From contig NZ_FNGI01000018.1 in the NCBI RefSeq assembly GCF_900102945.1, positions 1 through 39,205 on the forward strand: a DNA stretch of 39,205 nt, read 5' to 3'. The notes beneath the pieces were generated by a model. The model worked only from the letters and a program-made list of their open reading frames with translations, ran no database searches and was not told where the DNA came from. A program made the translations under genes and the position numbers. This document shows positions 16,184 through 23,958 of the stretch, in pieces. This DNA comes from Modicisalibacter muralis (GTDB lineage Bacteria > Pseudomonadota > Gammaproteobacteria > Pseudomonadales > Halomonadaceae). How positions within the stretch are numbered: position 1 is the stretch's first letter; each line of letters begins with the position of its first letter.

Positions 16184-16900
16184 TCAGAGCGATTCAGGAG
16201 CCTCCAAAACGACGCCGAACTTCGCGCGCAATGCCTTCTGCCCCGACGCGGTCAGCGTCAATGCCCGGCTGTCCAAATCCTGGCGCACCCATTGCCGGCG
16301 CTGCGCCAGTTCGAACAGCGCGGCACCCAAGGCGCCGGCCAGGTGCGGACGGCGCATGCTCCAGTCCATGCAGGGATAGGCGAAGCGGCGCCTGAGTTTG
16401 CGTGCCGCGTCGAGATCGATACCGAAATCCGCCAAGGCTCGCTCACCCGATTGCGTGAGTTCGTGGTCCTGACTTTCCTCCCCTGGCATGGCTAACCAGC
16501 CAAGCTCGATCAGTCGATCGTGCAACGAGACACCCAGGCTACCAGCCATATGGTCATAACAGGTTCGCGCATGTTGCAACCGATCAGGCGTATTTGGCAC
16601 GAAGCGCGATGGAGAGCGGCCCGCGACCACCATCAAGGCTTCCAGCGCCTGTGCCACCCATTTTCCCGCCAGGCTGTAGTACCTGTGCCGCCCTTGAACA
16701 TGCAGGGTCACCAGGCGTTGTTCCTTGAGTCGAGCCAAATGCGCGCTCGCGGTCGAGGGGCTGACATCGGCGACGATCGCCAACTCGGTGCTGGTGCGTG
16801 CATGCCCATCCATCAAGCAGCACAGCATTCGGGTTCTCGCCGGCTCGGCGATGGCGGCGGCCACGCTGGAAACGGCGGAGTCGGAATCGTCTACAAGCAT
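16184..16900 (-). CDS. ArsR-family transcriptional regulator
   Basis: A 238-residue protein with an ArsR-type winged helix at residues 10-85 (IAEPARTRMLCCLMDGHART, ELAIVADVSPSTASAHLARL, GRHRYYSLAGKWVAQALEAL). It has an additional C-terminal domain of about 140 residues, longer than metal-sensing ArsR proteins. The C-terminal region has Cys in ARTCYDHMAGSLGVSLHDR and YPCMDWSMRRPHLAGALGAA, a pattern shared by a larger ArsR-like subgroup. It is divergent from a cytochrome P450 gene with an inverted repeat between them, so local control is likely. The start ATG lies next to that repeat and has no good ribosome-binding site, so it could be translated from a very short leader. Confidence 0.87.
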   Translation of the reverse strand: MLVDDSDSAVSSVAAAIAEPARTRMLCCLMDGHARTSTELAIVADVSPSTASAHLARLKEQRLVTLHVQGRHRYYSLAGKWVAQALEALMVVAGRSPSRFVPNTPDRLQHARTCYDHMAGSLGVSLHDRLIELGWLAMPGEESQDHELTQSGERALADFGIDLDAARKLRRRFAYPCMDWSMRRPHLAGALGAALFELAQRRQWVRQDLDSRALTLTASGQKALRAKFGVVLEAPESL

Positions 16901-16902
16901 AT

Positions 16903-16918
16903 TTCGATGCCTATCGAA
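16903..16918. promoter_or_regulatory. Inverted repeat operator candidate between ArsR and P450
   Basis: TTCGAT (16903-16908) and ATCGAA (16913-16918) form a perfect dyad with a GCCT spacer, two bases from the ArsR start codon and 58 bp before the P450 start. It would be well placed for autorepression. Binding is inferred from position only. Confidence 0.5.
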
Positions 16919-16976
16919 TCATTGCGGTCGATTATTGTGGATAGTAGCAGACACCAGAACGCCAGAGCCAACGCCG

Positions 16977-18149
16977 ATGAACAGTGAACCGATCGACCCC
17001 ATCCAGGCGGTCATGTATCCGGACCCTTATCCCTATTATGCACGTCTGCGTGAAGGCTCGGGGCTTGCGTTCGATTCGCGTATCGGGCTGTGGATCGCCA
17101 GCACAGCCGCATCGGTCACGACGGTGCTCGATCATCCCGACTGCCGGGTAAGACCGGCGCGAGAGCCGGTCCCCAGGGCAATAGCGGGCGCGCCGGCGGG
17201 CGAGGTCTTTGCGCGCTTGATGCGAATGAACGAAGGCGAACGTCATCGCTGCCCGAAACTCACGATGCACGAGGCACTCAGCCGTATCGCGCCGGACGAG
17301 GTAACGCGCCAAAGCCACGCTCAAATCGACCGGCTGGAGCATGATCTTCGAACGGCAGACGGTCTTTCCCGATGGCTATTCGAACTTCCCGTCTCGGTCA
17401 TCGCCACGCTACTGGGCTTTCCGGCGTATCGGCTTCCAGAAATCGCCGCCTGGACGGGCGACTTCATCGCTTGCCTGTCGCCATTGAGCGATGCACGGCA
17501 GATCGAGTCCTCGCATGACGCCGCGCATCGGCTCATGCGGGAATGTCAAAATCTGTTTTGCGGTGGCTCGGGCTCCGAAACCCCGGTTATTCAGCGCGTG
17601 CGCCAAGGTGCCGCCGAGCGAGGCTGGGTCGACCAGGGCGCCATTCTTGCCAATCTTTTCGGGCTTCTATCGCAGACCTATGAAGCCACTGCCGGGCTAA
17701 TCGGCAATGCGCTCATCGCATTACACCACCGGCCCGAGTTGCGGGATGAACTGCGTCATCGGCCCGCGCTCGTGGAGGCGATGATCGCCGAGGTCGGCCG
17801 CTTCGACCCGCCGGTGCAAAACACGCGTCGCTTCGTGGCCCGGCCACTAAGGCTGGGTGACGCCGAACTGGAAACAGGCGATGCGATCCTGGTCCTGCTA
17901 GCATCGGCGAACCGCGACCCCTCGGCCAACGACGATCCCGACGAGTTCATCATCGCGCGCCAGGAACGGCGTACCTTCGGCTTTGGCCATGGTCGCCATG
18001 TCTGCCCTGGGCGCGCCCTGGCCATCACTATCGCCACTGCCGCCTTACGATCGTTGTTGCCGCTGCTTCCCGACATGCCTGTCGAGCGTTGGGATTGGCG
18101 ATACCGGCTTTCAGCGAACGGGCGCATCCCGGTGTTTCATAACCGCTAA
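16977..18149 (+). CDS. Cytochrome P450
   Basis: A 390-residue soluble bacterial P450. The haem-binding loop is FGFGHGRHVCPGRALA with Cys343 as thiolate ligand. The K-helix ExxR appears as EVGR just before FDPPVQNTRRF. The I-helix region is LLSQTYEATAGLIGNALIAL; the usual acid-alcohol pair is replaced by Glu-Ala-Thr, close to the normal pattern. It should hydroxylate or otherwise oxidise a hydrophobic small molecule using external electron donors; no ferredoxin or ferredoxin reductase is adjacent. The start at 16977 is chosen because homology to P450s begins at DPIQAVMYPDPYPYY; the frame is open further upstream, but that part overlaps the ArsR gene. An ABM monooxygenase gene follows after 17 bp. 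Confidence 0.93.
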   Translation: MNSEPIDPIQAVMYPDPYPYYARLREGSGLAFDSRIGLWIASTAASVTTVLDHPDCRVRPAREPVPRAIAGAPAGEVFARLMRMNEGERHRCPKLTMHEALSRIAPDEVTRQSHAQIDRLEHDLRTADGLSRWLFELPVSVIATLLGFPAYRLPEIAAWTGDFIACLSPLSDARQIESSHDAAHRLMRECQNLFCGGSGSETPVIQRVRQGAAERGWVDQGAILANLFGLLSQTYEATAGLIGNALIALHHRPELRDELRHRPALVEAMIAEVGRFDPPVQNTRRFVARPLRLGDAELETGDAILVLLASANRDPSANDDPDEFIIARQERRTFGFGHGRHVCPGRALAITIATAALRSLLPLLPDMPVERWDWRYRLSANGRIPVFHNR

Positions 18150-18166
18150 CGAGTGAGGAAACGACC

Positions 18167-18526
18167 ATGATCGCCGTCATATTCGAAGTTTGGCCATCCC
18201 GAGGACAACGCCAGCGCTATCTGGATATCGCCGCCGCATTGAAACCACGACTCGCGGAAATCGACGGTTTCATCTCCATCGAGCGCTTCCAGAGCCTGGC
18301 CGAGCCGGAGAAACTGTTGTCGCTGTCTTTCTGGCGGGATGAAGACGCTATCGCGCAGTGGCGCTGCCTGGAAGCACACCGCGCGGCACAGGCGGAAGGC
18401 CGCGCCAGCGTCTTCGACGATTACCGCCTGAGAATCGCCGGTGTCATACGCGACTACGGCCTCGACGAGCGCGAACAGGCGCCGGCCGATAGCCGTGAGG
18501 CTCACGATGGCAAGCCGCGACATTAG
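18167..18526 (+). CDS. ABM-domain monooxygenase-like protein
   Basis: A 119-residue protein with an antibiotic biosynthesis monooxygenase (ABM, dimeric alpha-beta barrel) domain: MIAVIFEVWPSRGQRQRYLD, DGFISIERFQSL, LLSLSFWRDEDAIAQWR and HRAAQAEGR. Such small proteins include cofactor-free oxygenases, haem-degrading enzymes and enzymes of unknown role. GAGGAAACGACC precedes the ATG, and the gap to the P450 stop is only 17 bp, so it is a second gene of that operon. The last 20 or so residues are charged and probably disordered. It may act on the P450 product or protect against it; this is inference. Confidence 0.87.
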   Translation: MIAVIFEVWPSRGQRQRYLDIAAALKPRLAEIDGFISIERFQSLAEPEKLLSLSFWRDEDAIAQWRCLEAHRAAQAEGRASVFDDYRLRIAGVIRDYGLDEREQAPADSREAHDGKPRH

Positions 18527-18626
18527 ACCAGGGCAATCACGCGCTACTGTTATAGCACCAGGCCCCCTAACCGGCGGGAGCTTCTATAGTTAGCCACTAC
18601 ACCCATGCCAGCAGGAGTGACACACC

Positions 18627-19181
18627 ATGAGCCAGACGCAGCGCATCGCGGTCATCATCGGTAGCCTGAGACGGGATTCGGTCAATCGCAAGGCGGCCAA
18701 TGCCCTGGTCGCCCTGGCCCCGGGCCACTTGGCCATGGAGATCGTCGAGATCGGCGACCTGCCGCTCTACAACCAGGACTACGACGAGGATCCCCCGGCT
18801 CCCTATGACGTGTTCCGCGACCGGATTCGCGCCGCCGACGGCTATATCTTCGTCACCCCCGAACACAACCGCTCGATGCCGGCGGCAATGAAGAATGCCT
18901 TGGATATCGGCACCCGCCCACCCACGGATAACGTCTGGAACGGCAAACCGGGCGCCGTGATCAGTGCCTCGCCGTCGATGCAGGGCGGCTTCGGCGCCAA
19001 CCATCACCTGCGCCAGACACTGGTCAACCTCAACGTCGTGTGCATGCCCAAGCCCGAGGTGTACCTGAGCCAGGCCTTCGACCTATTCGATGACCGAGGC
19101 CAACCCACCGAGCGCTGCCAAGGGTTCCTGCAGACATTTCTCGACGGCTATTCCCGATGGATTGCCAGGCAAACAGACTGA
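18627..19181 (+). CDS. NADPH-dependent FMN reductase (chromate/quinone reductase-like)
   Basis: A 184-residue flavodoxin-fold reductase. The FMN phosphate loop is IIGSLRRDSVNRKAANAL; the isoalloxazine-binding turn is FVTPEHNRSMPAAMKNALD; a third motif is SASPSMQGGFGANHHLRQTL. It resembles ChrR/YieF, cytoplasmic enzymes that reduce quinones, flavins and chromate and limit oxidative stress. AGGAGTGACACACC precedes the ATG. It has its own 100-bp upstream region after the ABM gene, so it may or may not belong to the P450 operon. It could supply reduced flavin, but that is speculation. Confidence 0.9.
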   Translation: MSQTQRIAVIIGSLRRDSVNRKAANALVALAPGHLAMEIVEIGDLPLYNQDYDEDPPAPYDVFRDRIRAADGYIFVTPEHNRSMPAAMKNALDIGTRPPTDNVWNGKPGAVISASPSMQGGFGANHHLRQTLVNLNVVCMPKPEVYLSQAFDLFDDRGQPTERCQGFLQTFLDGYSRWIARQTD

Positions 19182-19208
19182 GCGGCTCCGCGTCGCCCGC
19201 CTGCCGCC

Positions 19209-20159
19209 TCACGAGGTCGAGGTGAGCGTCTTCTTGAGCACCCCGAAGAGCTTGACGCCACCCAGCACCAGCGCGCCGGCCAGGATGCCGAACACGGCAT
19301 TGAATAGCGTCGCGCTCAGCGATGGCAGAATCACGCCGATGCCCGGCACGCCGCCACTGGCATGGGCGAGATCTTCAACGAGGTGGTGCACGAGGGGAAT
19401 GCCGTGAGTGAGAATGCCGCCGCCAACCATGAACATGGCGGCGGTACCGATCACCGAAAGGCTTTTCATCAGATAGGGCGCGGTACTGACGATGCCGCTG
19501 CCGATACCACGCGCGATGGACGAGGCCTTATTGCTCAGATAGAGACCCAAGTCATCCAGCTTGACGATGCCGGCAACCAGGCCATAAACGCCGACGGTCA
19601 TGATAAGCGCGATGCCGGACAGCACGATGACCTGCTGGGAGAAGCTGGCCCCGGCCACGGTGCCCAGCGTAATGGCGATGATTTCCGCCGAGAGGATGAA
19701 ATCGGTGCGCACGGCGCCTTTGATCTTGTCCTTCTCGAACGCCACCACATCGACATCGGGATCGTTCAGGGCGCGCACTGCCTCGGCGTGAGCGCGCTCG
19801 TCGTCGCTTTTGCTATGCAGAAAGCGGTGGGCGAGCTTTTCGAAGCCTTCATAGCAAAGAAAGGCTCCACCCAGCATCAATAGCGGTGTCACCGCCCACG
19901 GAGCGAACGCGCTGATCACCAGCGCCGCCGGCACCAGAATCAGCTTGTTGAGCAACGACCCCCTGGCGACCGCCCAAACCACCGGCAATTCGCGATCCGC
20001 GTTGACCCCGGTGACCTGCTGGGCATTCAGGGCAAGATCATCGCCAAGCACGCCGGCGGTCTTTTTCATCGCCACCTTGGTCATCACCGATACGTCGTCG
20101 AGGATCAGGGTGATGTCATCGATCAGGGTCAATAAGCTGGCTCCGGCCAAAGCGGTCAT
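19209..20159 (-). CDS. yedI: DUF808 (YedI-type) inner-membrane protein
   Basis: A 316-residue membrane protein of the DUF808/YedI family. The N-terminus [20 protein letters not shown] and then [20 protein letters not shown] are family hallmarks, as is [19 protein letters not shown]. Several hydrophobic helices follow, ending [14 protein letters not shown]. Function is unknown; the family is widespread in proteobacteria. AGAGG lies directly against the ATG at 20159, an unusually short spacing, so the start is slightly uncertain. A terminator hairpin separates it from the upstream same-strand gene, so it likely has its own promoter. Confidence 0.88.
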   Translation of the reverse strand: MTALAGASLLTLIDDITLILDDVSVMTKVAMKKTAGVLGDDLALNAQQVTGVNADRELPVVWAVARGSLLNKLILVPAALVISAFAPWAVTPLLMLGGAFLCYEGFEKLAHRFLHSKSDDERAHAEAVRALNDPDVDVVAFEKDKIKGAVRTDFILSAEIIAITLGTVAGASFSQQVIVLSGIALIMTVGVYGLVAGIVKLDDLGLYLSNKASSIARGIGSGIVSTAPYLMKSLSVIGTAAMFMVGGGILTHGIPLVHHLVEDLAHASGGVPGIGVILPSLSATLFNAVFGILAGALVLGGVKLFGVLKKTLTSTS

Positions 20160-20195
20160 CCTCTACGGTAATGTTGGGCGTGGTCAGTTAAGCAT

Positions 20196-20219
20196 AAAAG
20201 CCGGCTAAAGTGAGCCGGC
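20196..20219 (-). terminator. Rho-independent terminator after the cyclodeaminase-like gene
   Basis: On the minus strand GCCGGCT (20219-20213) and AGCCGGC (20206-20200) pair perfectly around a six-base loop and are followed at once by TTTTAT. The stop codon of the preceding gene (20205-20207) lies inside the hairpin, so the gene and its terminator overlap. Confidence 0.7.
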
Positions 20220-20480
20220 CTGTCGATCGAGCCAGCGCATTTCGCGATCATCGGCATCGTCACGCAGCATCTTTAGCAATGCATCCGCCCGGCCGATTAG
20301 TGCCGCACCCTCGTCGTTGCGCCGTTTGGATTCGCTGATTCGCAAACCCTTGAGCACCAGCGCCAGGCCGAAGCCGGTCGAGGCTGCCGCTGCGGCCCCG
20401 CAACCCGGCGTCGAGCGCGGCTCGATGGCGTCACGAAAGGCGGCGAGCGTCATGTTCCACACACTGGTCGATGAACTCAC
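20205..20480 (-). CDS. Short cyclodeaminase/cyclohydrolase-family (FTCD_C-like) protein
   Basis: A 91-residue protein with [16 protein letters not shown] and [20 protein letters not shown], matching the start of the formiminotransferase-cyclodeaminase C-terminal family (PF04961), where the usual text is PTPGGGSVAA. Full-length members have about 200 residues; this one ends after a short helical stretch. Start is GTG 20480, with AGGAG six bases upstream, so translation looks real. The stop lies inside a terminator. Either it is a stable small variant or a decayed gene. It lies 36 bp downstream of the deleted rnz gene, probably in one transcript. With the main catalytic region gone, folate chemistry is doubtful. 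Confidence 0.55.
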   Translation of the reverse strand: MSSSTSVWNMTLAAFRDAIEPRSTPGCGAAAAASTGFGLALVLKGLRISESKRRNDEGAALIGRADALLKMLRDDADDREMRWLDRQAGSL

Positions 20481-20516
20481 GGCGAACTCCTGGGCGAAAG
20501 GCGCTCACTGCACTGC

Positions 20517-20911
20517 CTATAGCTTGTGCAGCGCGCCCTCGCGCGAAAGCTGGTAGGTGTCGAAATCGTTGGCGAGGAATAGATTGCCCTGATAGTGACC
20601 CCGAGCCTCGCACTCGATATCACCGATCCAGGGCGTGGCGCTGCGATCGTCAACGAGCGTTCCCGGCCGGCCATCGAAGCACTGGCTAATAGACCGGGCA
20701 AGCCGTAGCAGTGATCGCCATGCGTGTGGGTGATGAGAATGGCTTCCAGCCTGTTGAGGGACAGTTTCGTATGCAGCACCCGCTGCTGCGTGCCCTCGCC
20801 GCAATCGACCAAATACCAGCCCTTGGCATTGCGCTTCTTGACCGCGGTCGCCGAGACGTTGCGCGCTTGCGTCGGCACCCCAGCGGAGGTCCCCAAAAAG
20901 ATGATTTCCAT
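20517..20911 (-). pseudogene. rnz: Ribonuclease Z with internal deletion and frameshift
   Basis: The N-terminal part is a good RNase [54 protein letters not shown] (the HxHxDH zinc motif), then [11 protein letters not shown] at about residue 92. From around 20628-20645 the homology jumps to a different frame reading [20 protein letters not shown] and ending REGALHKL at 20517, which looks like the extreme C-terminus of the same protein. A functional RNase Z has about 300 residues, so roughly 170 residues, including the later histidine and aspartate zinc ligands, are missing. tRNA 3'-end processing by this copy is not expected. The start at 20911 has AAGG upstream. Confidence 0.75.
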
Positions 20912-20989
20912 AAATGACCTTCACCTGTGGGTGACCGGCTGAAGCCACCAACCTTGTGTGGAAGCTCGCCACTTGTTTCGAGGTTTACC

Positions 20990-21427
20990 CTAGCCGTCTT
21001 GAATCGTATCGCCCGATCCACCCATTTCCTTGGGCAAGTCCTTGAGCTTCGGCAAGCCGTCGTTAATCGCTAGCACCGACTCCTGATAGTGCACGTGCAC
21101 GCTCGGCTTGAAGGGGAACGCGGGAATCGTCGCGGCATAGACGTCGATCAGATTCCAGCTCGGATGCTCGGTGAAAACATGGCCGCCACAGGTCCTGCAC
21201 CATTTTCGCAGGCTCTTCGGCGTCTTGTTGTAGCTGCCGATGTTGTCGGCGCCCTGGGTAATCTCAACGGCTCCGGGTGCCCAGAGCGTGAAGCCATTGA
21301 TCGGGCCCGCCGACCAGTGCCGGCAGTCGGCGCAATGGCAATAGCCCATGGCATCCGGTTCGCCGGTCACCGTGAACTGCACCGCCGTGCAAAAACAACT
21401 GCCCTGATAGGTATCTGAGTTGTTCAT
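20990..21427 (-). CDS. GFA/CENP-V-domain zinc-binding protein (second copy)
   Basis: A 145-residue GFA-family protein (PF04828). Zinc ligands are visible in GSCFCTAV, YCHCADCRHWS and WCRTCGGHVF. The C-terminal half HPSWNLIDVYAATIPAFPFK is of the subtype that lacks the TEFD segment seen in the gene at 9741, so the two are paralogues from different subgroups and not a recent duplication. GGAGGTGTGCC precedes the ATG. The biochemical activity of the family is largely unproven. It is on the same strand as, and just upstream of, the broken rnz gene. Confidence 0.9.
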   Translation of the reverse strand: MNNSDTYQGSCFCTAVQFTVTGEPDAMGYCHCADCRHWSAGPINGFTLWAPGAVEITQGADNIGSYNKTPKSLRKWCRTCGGHVFTEHPSWNLIDVYAATIPAFPFKPSVHVHYQESVLAINDGLPKLKDLPKEMGGSGDTIQDG

Positions 21428-21602
21428 GGCACACCTCCGTACGACCGAGGCTTGATCACGGTCGAGTTGGTTGGTTCGTCCTTATGGACCTTTAAAAGTT
21501 TAATCGCTGTTGTCGATTTCGCACCCCGCCGAACGACTACAGGGTGCACCCCAAGCCCATCGAAACTCGGACCACCGACGCTTATCTCAAAAGGAGGAAG
21601 TC

Positions 21603-22064
21603 ATGAGCACTGCAACTGCCACTACTCAAACCCAGCAAACCCAGGCGGAAACCGAGATTCGCCAACTGATCGACAATTGGACCCAGGCGTTCCTGGCCAA
21701 GGATCTGGACGGGATCATGGCCCACTACGCACCGGACGTCGTGGCCTTCGATGCCATTATCGCCCTGCAATTCAAGGGTATCGAAGCCTACCGGGAGCAT
21801 TGGGCGCAATGCCTGACCTTCTGCCAGGGCGCGATGAAATTCGAGCTTCACGAGCTGGACATCACCGCGGGTGAGGATGTGGCCTTCAGCCATTCACTGA
21901 GCCACTGCGGCGGCACCAACGAGGAAGGCGAGGAGCAAGCCTGCTGGATGCGCGGCACCGTGTGTTACCGCAAGCTCGACGGCCAGTGGCTGGTGACCCA
22001 TGAACACTTCTCGGCGCCATTCGACATGGAAAGCGGCAAGGCGCTGTTCGACCTCGCGCCCTAG
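21603..22064 (+). CDS. NTF2-like (SnoaL/DUF4440-type) protein
   Basis: A 153-residue protein with an NTF2-like fold: ETEIRQLIDNWTQAFLAKDL, GIMAHYAPDVVAFDAI, FKGIEAYREHW, FSHSLSHCGGTN and CYRKLDGQWLVTHEHFSAPF, the last being the usual C-terminal strand. Members are small isomerases, hydratases or binding proteins, often annotated as ketosteroid-isomerase-like. The start at 21603 has AAGGAGG seven bases upstream; an earlier in-frame ATG at 21510 adds 31 unrelated residues. Transcribed alone and closed by a strong hairpin. Substrate unknown. Confidence 0.85.
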   Translation: MSTATATTQTQQTQAETEIRQLIDNWTQAFLAKDLDGIMAHYAPDVVAFDAIIALQFKGIEAYREHWAQCLTFCQGAMKFELHELDITAGEDVAFSHSLSHCGGTNEEGEEQACWMRGTVCYRKLDGQWLVTHEHFSAPFDMESGKALFDLAP

Positions 22065-22081
22065 CCGCTGAAAGTTACGAG

Positions 22082-22110
22082 CGATACGCTGGACGCTGTC
22101 CAGCGTATCG
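22082..22110. terminator. Perfect 13-bp hairpin between convergent genes
   Basis: CGATACGCTGGAC (22082-22094) and GTCCAGCGTATCG (22098-22110) pair without mismatch around a three-base loop. It lies between the convergent NTF2-like and methyltransferase genes, so it can end or protect both transcripts. There is no T run, so it may act as an RNA-stabilising end rather than as a classical terminator. Confidence 0.65.
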
Positions 22111-22119
22111 TCCTACACC

Positions 22120-23205
22120 TCAAGGCCGACAGACGAAGTAGTCGTTCTGTATATCGTGCTCGAGTTGGGATACCGCCACATCGCTGAAGCCGGCCTTGTC
22201 GAACAAATCTAGGGCACGTTCGCGTCCCCACATGGTGCCCAGCCCCTCACCTCCCTGGGCCAGCGACACGGTCATGCAGTGCGTCACCGAGATGGCATAT
22301 AACAGCGTACCCAGTGGATGGTCGCGGTCGAGATGATGATGGCTCGAAGCATGGATATCCTGGGCGATGTAGACCCCGTTCTCGGCCAGGCTACGACGTA
22401 TACCTCGTACCAGGTTGAGTGGCCTGGCCTGATCGTGAATACCATCGAAGGTGGTCACTAGGTCGAAGACACCCGGCTCGGCGGTGGTGTCGAAATCGCT
22501 CAGATCGCGAATCTCGAAAGTGACATTGCTCAGCCCCACCTCGCTCGCCCTGGCCTGAGCCCAATCAATGGCTTCCTGCGAAAGATCGTAGCCGGTAAAG
22601 CGGCTGGTCGGGAAGCGCTCGGCCATCATCAGTAGCGCACGGCCACGCCCACAGGCGCAATCGAGTACCCGAATGCCTGCTTCGAGCCGTTCGGTCAGCC
22701 CCGAAACCAGCGGTAGGATGGCATCGAACAGTGCTGGCAGCACGGTCTGGGCGCTATCGCTGGCCATAATCTCGTGAAAGCGCGGGTAGCGTGAATAAGG
22801 GACACCACCGCCTTCGCGAAAACAATGCACGATATCGTCCTCGACCGCGCCCAACAGCCCGAAGAATTGCGAGTAAATGGCTAGGTTGACGTCGCCGCTA
22901 GCGGTCAGCAGTGCCGCATGAGCATCGGGTAGCCAGTACTTCTGAGTGGTAGGATCGATCTCGATAATACCGCCGACGACCATTCCGCCCAGCCATTCGC
23001 GCACGTAGCGCTCGTCGAGGCCGCTACGCTCCGCGATCTCGTCGCTGGTCAACGGCGGCTGGCCGGCCAGGTTCTCGTAAAGTCCAGTGCGATGGCCGAT
23101 CGACATCAGCAGCATCAAACCGCTTTCGTTGAGCGCATTGATCAACCGCTCCTCGAAGGCATCGCTGTCGCTCGTGGCGACCGTGGCGAGAGGGGTGTTA
23201 CACAT
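22120..23205 (-). CDS. Winged-helix plus SAM-dependent methyltransferase
   Basis: A 361-residue enzyme. Residues about 20-95 form a winged-helix dimerisation domain (LMLLMSIGHRTGLYENLA, LTSDEIAERSGLDERYVREW), as in Rv2258c-like and O-methyltransferase families. The SAM-binding part starts IRVLDCACGRGRALLMMAER (motif I), with RFTGYDLSQEAIDWAQ and VFDLVTTFDGIHDQARP. It methylates an unknown small molecule. The start at 23205 is chosen because homology begins at MCNTPLATVATSDSDAFEER; the frame is open for 48 more codons, but that stretch is antisense to an AraC gene remnant. No good Shine-Dalgarno site precedes 23205. The original upstream region was therefore probably lost, and expression may be altered. 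Confidence 0.85.
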   Translation of the reverse strand: MCNTPLATVATSDSDAFEERLINALNESGLMLLMSIGHRTGLYENLAGQPPLTSDEIAERSGLDERYVREWLGGMVVGGIIEIDPTTQKYWLPDAHAALLTASGDVNLAIYSQFFGLLGAVEDDIVHCFREGGGVPYSRYPRFHEIMASDSAQTVLPALFDAILPLVSGLTERLEAGIRVLDCACGRGRALLMMAERFPTSRFTGYDLSQEAIDWAQARASEVGLSNVTFEIRDLSDFDTTAEPGVFDLVTTFDGIHDQARPLNLVRGIRRSLAENGVYIAQDIHASSHHHLDRDHPLGTLLYAISVTHCMTVSLAQGGEGLGTMWGRERALDLFDKAGFSDVAVSQLEHDIQNDYFVCRP

Positions 23206-23209
23206 GCAA

Positions 23210-23470
23210 CTCAGCGGGATCGCCGAGCGCTCTTTCAAGCGACGCTTCAAGTCAGCGATTGGACTGACGCCGATCGAGTACGTACACACGCTGCGGCTGG
23301 AGGAAGCCAAACAGATTCTGGAAACCACTGAGGATTCGATCGAAGTCATCGCCGAGCTTGTTGGCTACGAGGATCCCAGTTTCTTCCGCCGACTGTTCGG
23401 TTGACGTGTCGGTCTAACGCCGGGACAGTATCGGCGCCGGTTTCGAACCATGCGCCAGGCCATTCGATGA
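23210..23470 (+). pseudogene. AraC-family regulator remnant (DNA-binding domain only, in-frame stop)
   Basis: One frame reads SGIAERSFKRRFKSAIGLTP, then IEYVHTLRLEEAKQILETTE and GYEDPSFFRRLFG, the double helix-turn-helix of GlxA-type AraC regulators. A TGA follows at 23402-23404, but the same frame continues RVGLTPGQYRRRFRTMRQAI to a stop at 23470, exactly what an intact AraC protein has there. The stop is thus probably a nonsense mutation. The N-terminal two thirds of the gene are missing. Homology starts only about five bases from the divergent methyltransferase start codon, marking a recombination junction. Confidence 0.85.
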
Positions 23471-23483
23471 ATGCGATACGCCG

Positions 23484-23939
23484 CTACAAGTAACGCCCCG
23501 CCGAAGCGATCACCACGACCAGCAAGCCCAGCCCGAGATTGACCGCGACCAGCTGGCGAATCTTGTTGAGATTGGCCGCCCCGTCTGGCCAGGCTTCACT
23601 CGCCACGGCCTGCTCGAGGCGACGAAACGGGCCGAAGTACAGGTGCCCGAAGAGCAGCATCATCACGATGCCCAGCGCCAGCATCAGGTGAACATGCACG
23701 CCCACGTTGGCCATGCCACCGAGGCCAGCGAAGACCATCCAGAAGCCGCTCGCCAGCAATACCACGACGGCGGCCCATACCCAGGGAAAGAAACGTTTGA
23801 ACACCTGGGCCCACAGCGCCAGTCGCAGCGGTGGTTCAAGCAGGCTTCCGGCAACCGGGCGCAGCGCCATGTAGGCGAAAAACATGCCGCCGACCCAGAT
23901 CACCGCGGCGAGCAGATGCAAGGCAATGGCCAGTGTCAT
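23484..23939 (-). CDS. CopD-like integral membrane protein
   Basis: A 151-residue membrane protein with four predicted helices: IALHLLAAVIWVGGMFFAYM, WVWAAVVVLLASGFWMVF, HVHLMLALGIVMMLLFGHLY and LVAVNLGLGLLVVVIASAGR. Conserved histidines near the first and third helix (ALHLLAAVIWVGG, GVHVHLML) are typical of the CopD/PF05425-related family and could bind copper or haem. GAGAGGATCCT precedes the ATG at 23939; an earlier in-frame start at 24014 would overlap the DUF3581 gene. It follows DUF3581 with a 19-bp gap, so they form an operon. Role unproven. Confidence 0.8.
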   Translation of the reverse strand: MTLAIALHLLAAVIWVGGMFFAYMALRPVAGSLLEPPLRLALWAQVFKRFFPWVWAAVVVLLASGFWMVFAGLGGMANVGVHVHLMLALGIVMMLLFGHLYFGPFRRLEQAVASEAWPDGAANLNKIRQLVAVNLGLGLLVVVIASAGRYL

Positions 23940-23958
23940 AGGATCCTCTCTCAAGCGC

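Noticed and set aside
16725-16976. Longer P450 N-terminus
   Set aside because: The frame is open upstream but overlaps the divergent ArsR gene; P450 homology starts only after the ATG at 16977.
9741-21427. The two GFA genes as a recent duplication
   Set aside because: Their cysteine contexts and C-terminal halves belong to different subgroups; there is no matching flanking sequence.
22082-22110. Possible small RNA or attachment site at the perfect palindrome
   Set aside because: Its place between two convergent stops explains it as a transcript end; no flanking integrase or promoter was seen.
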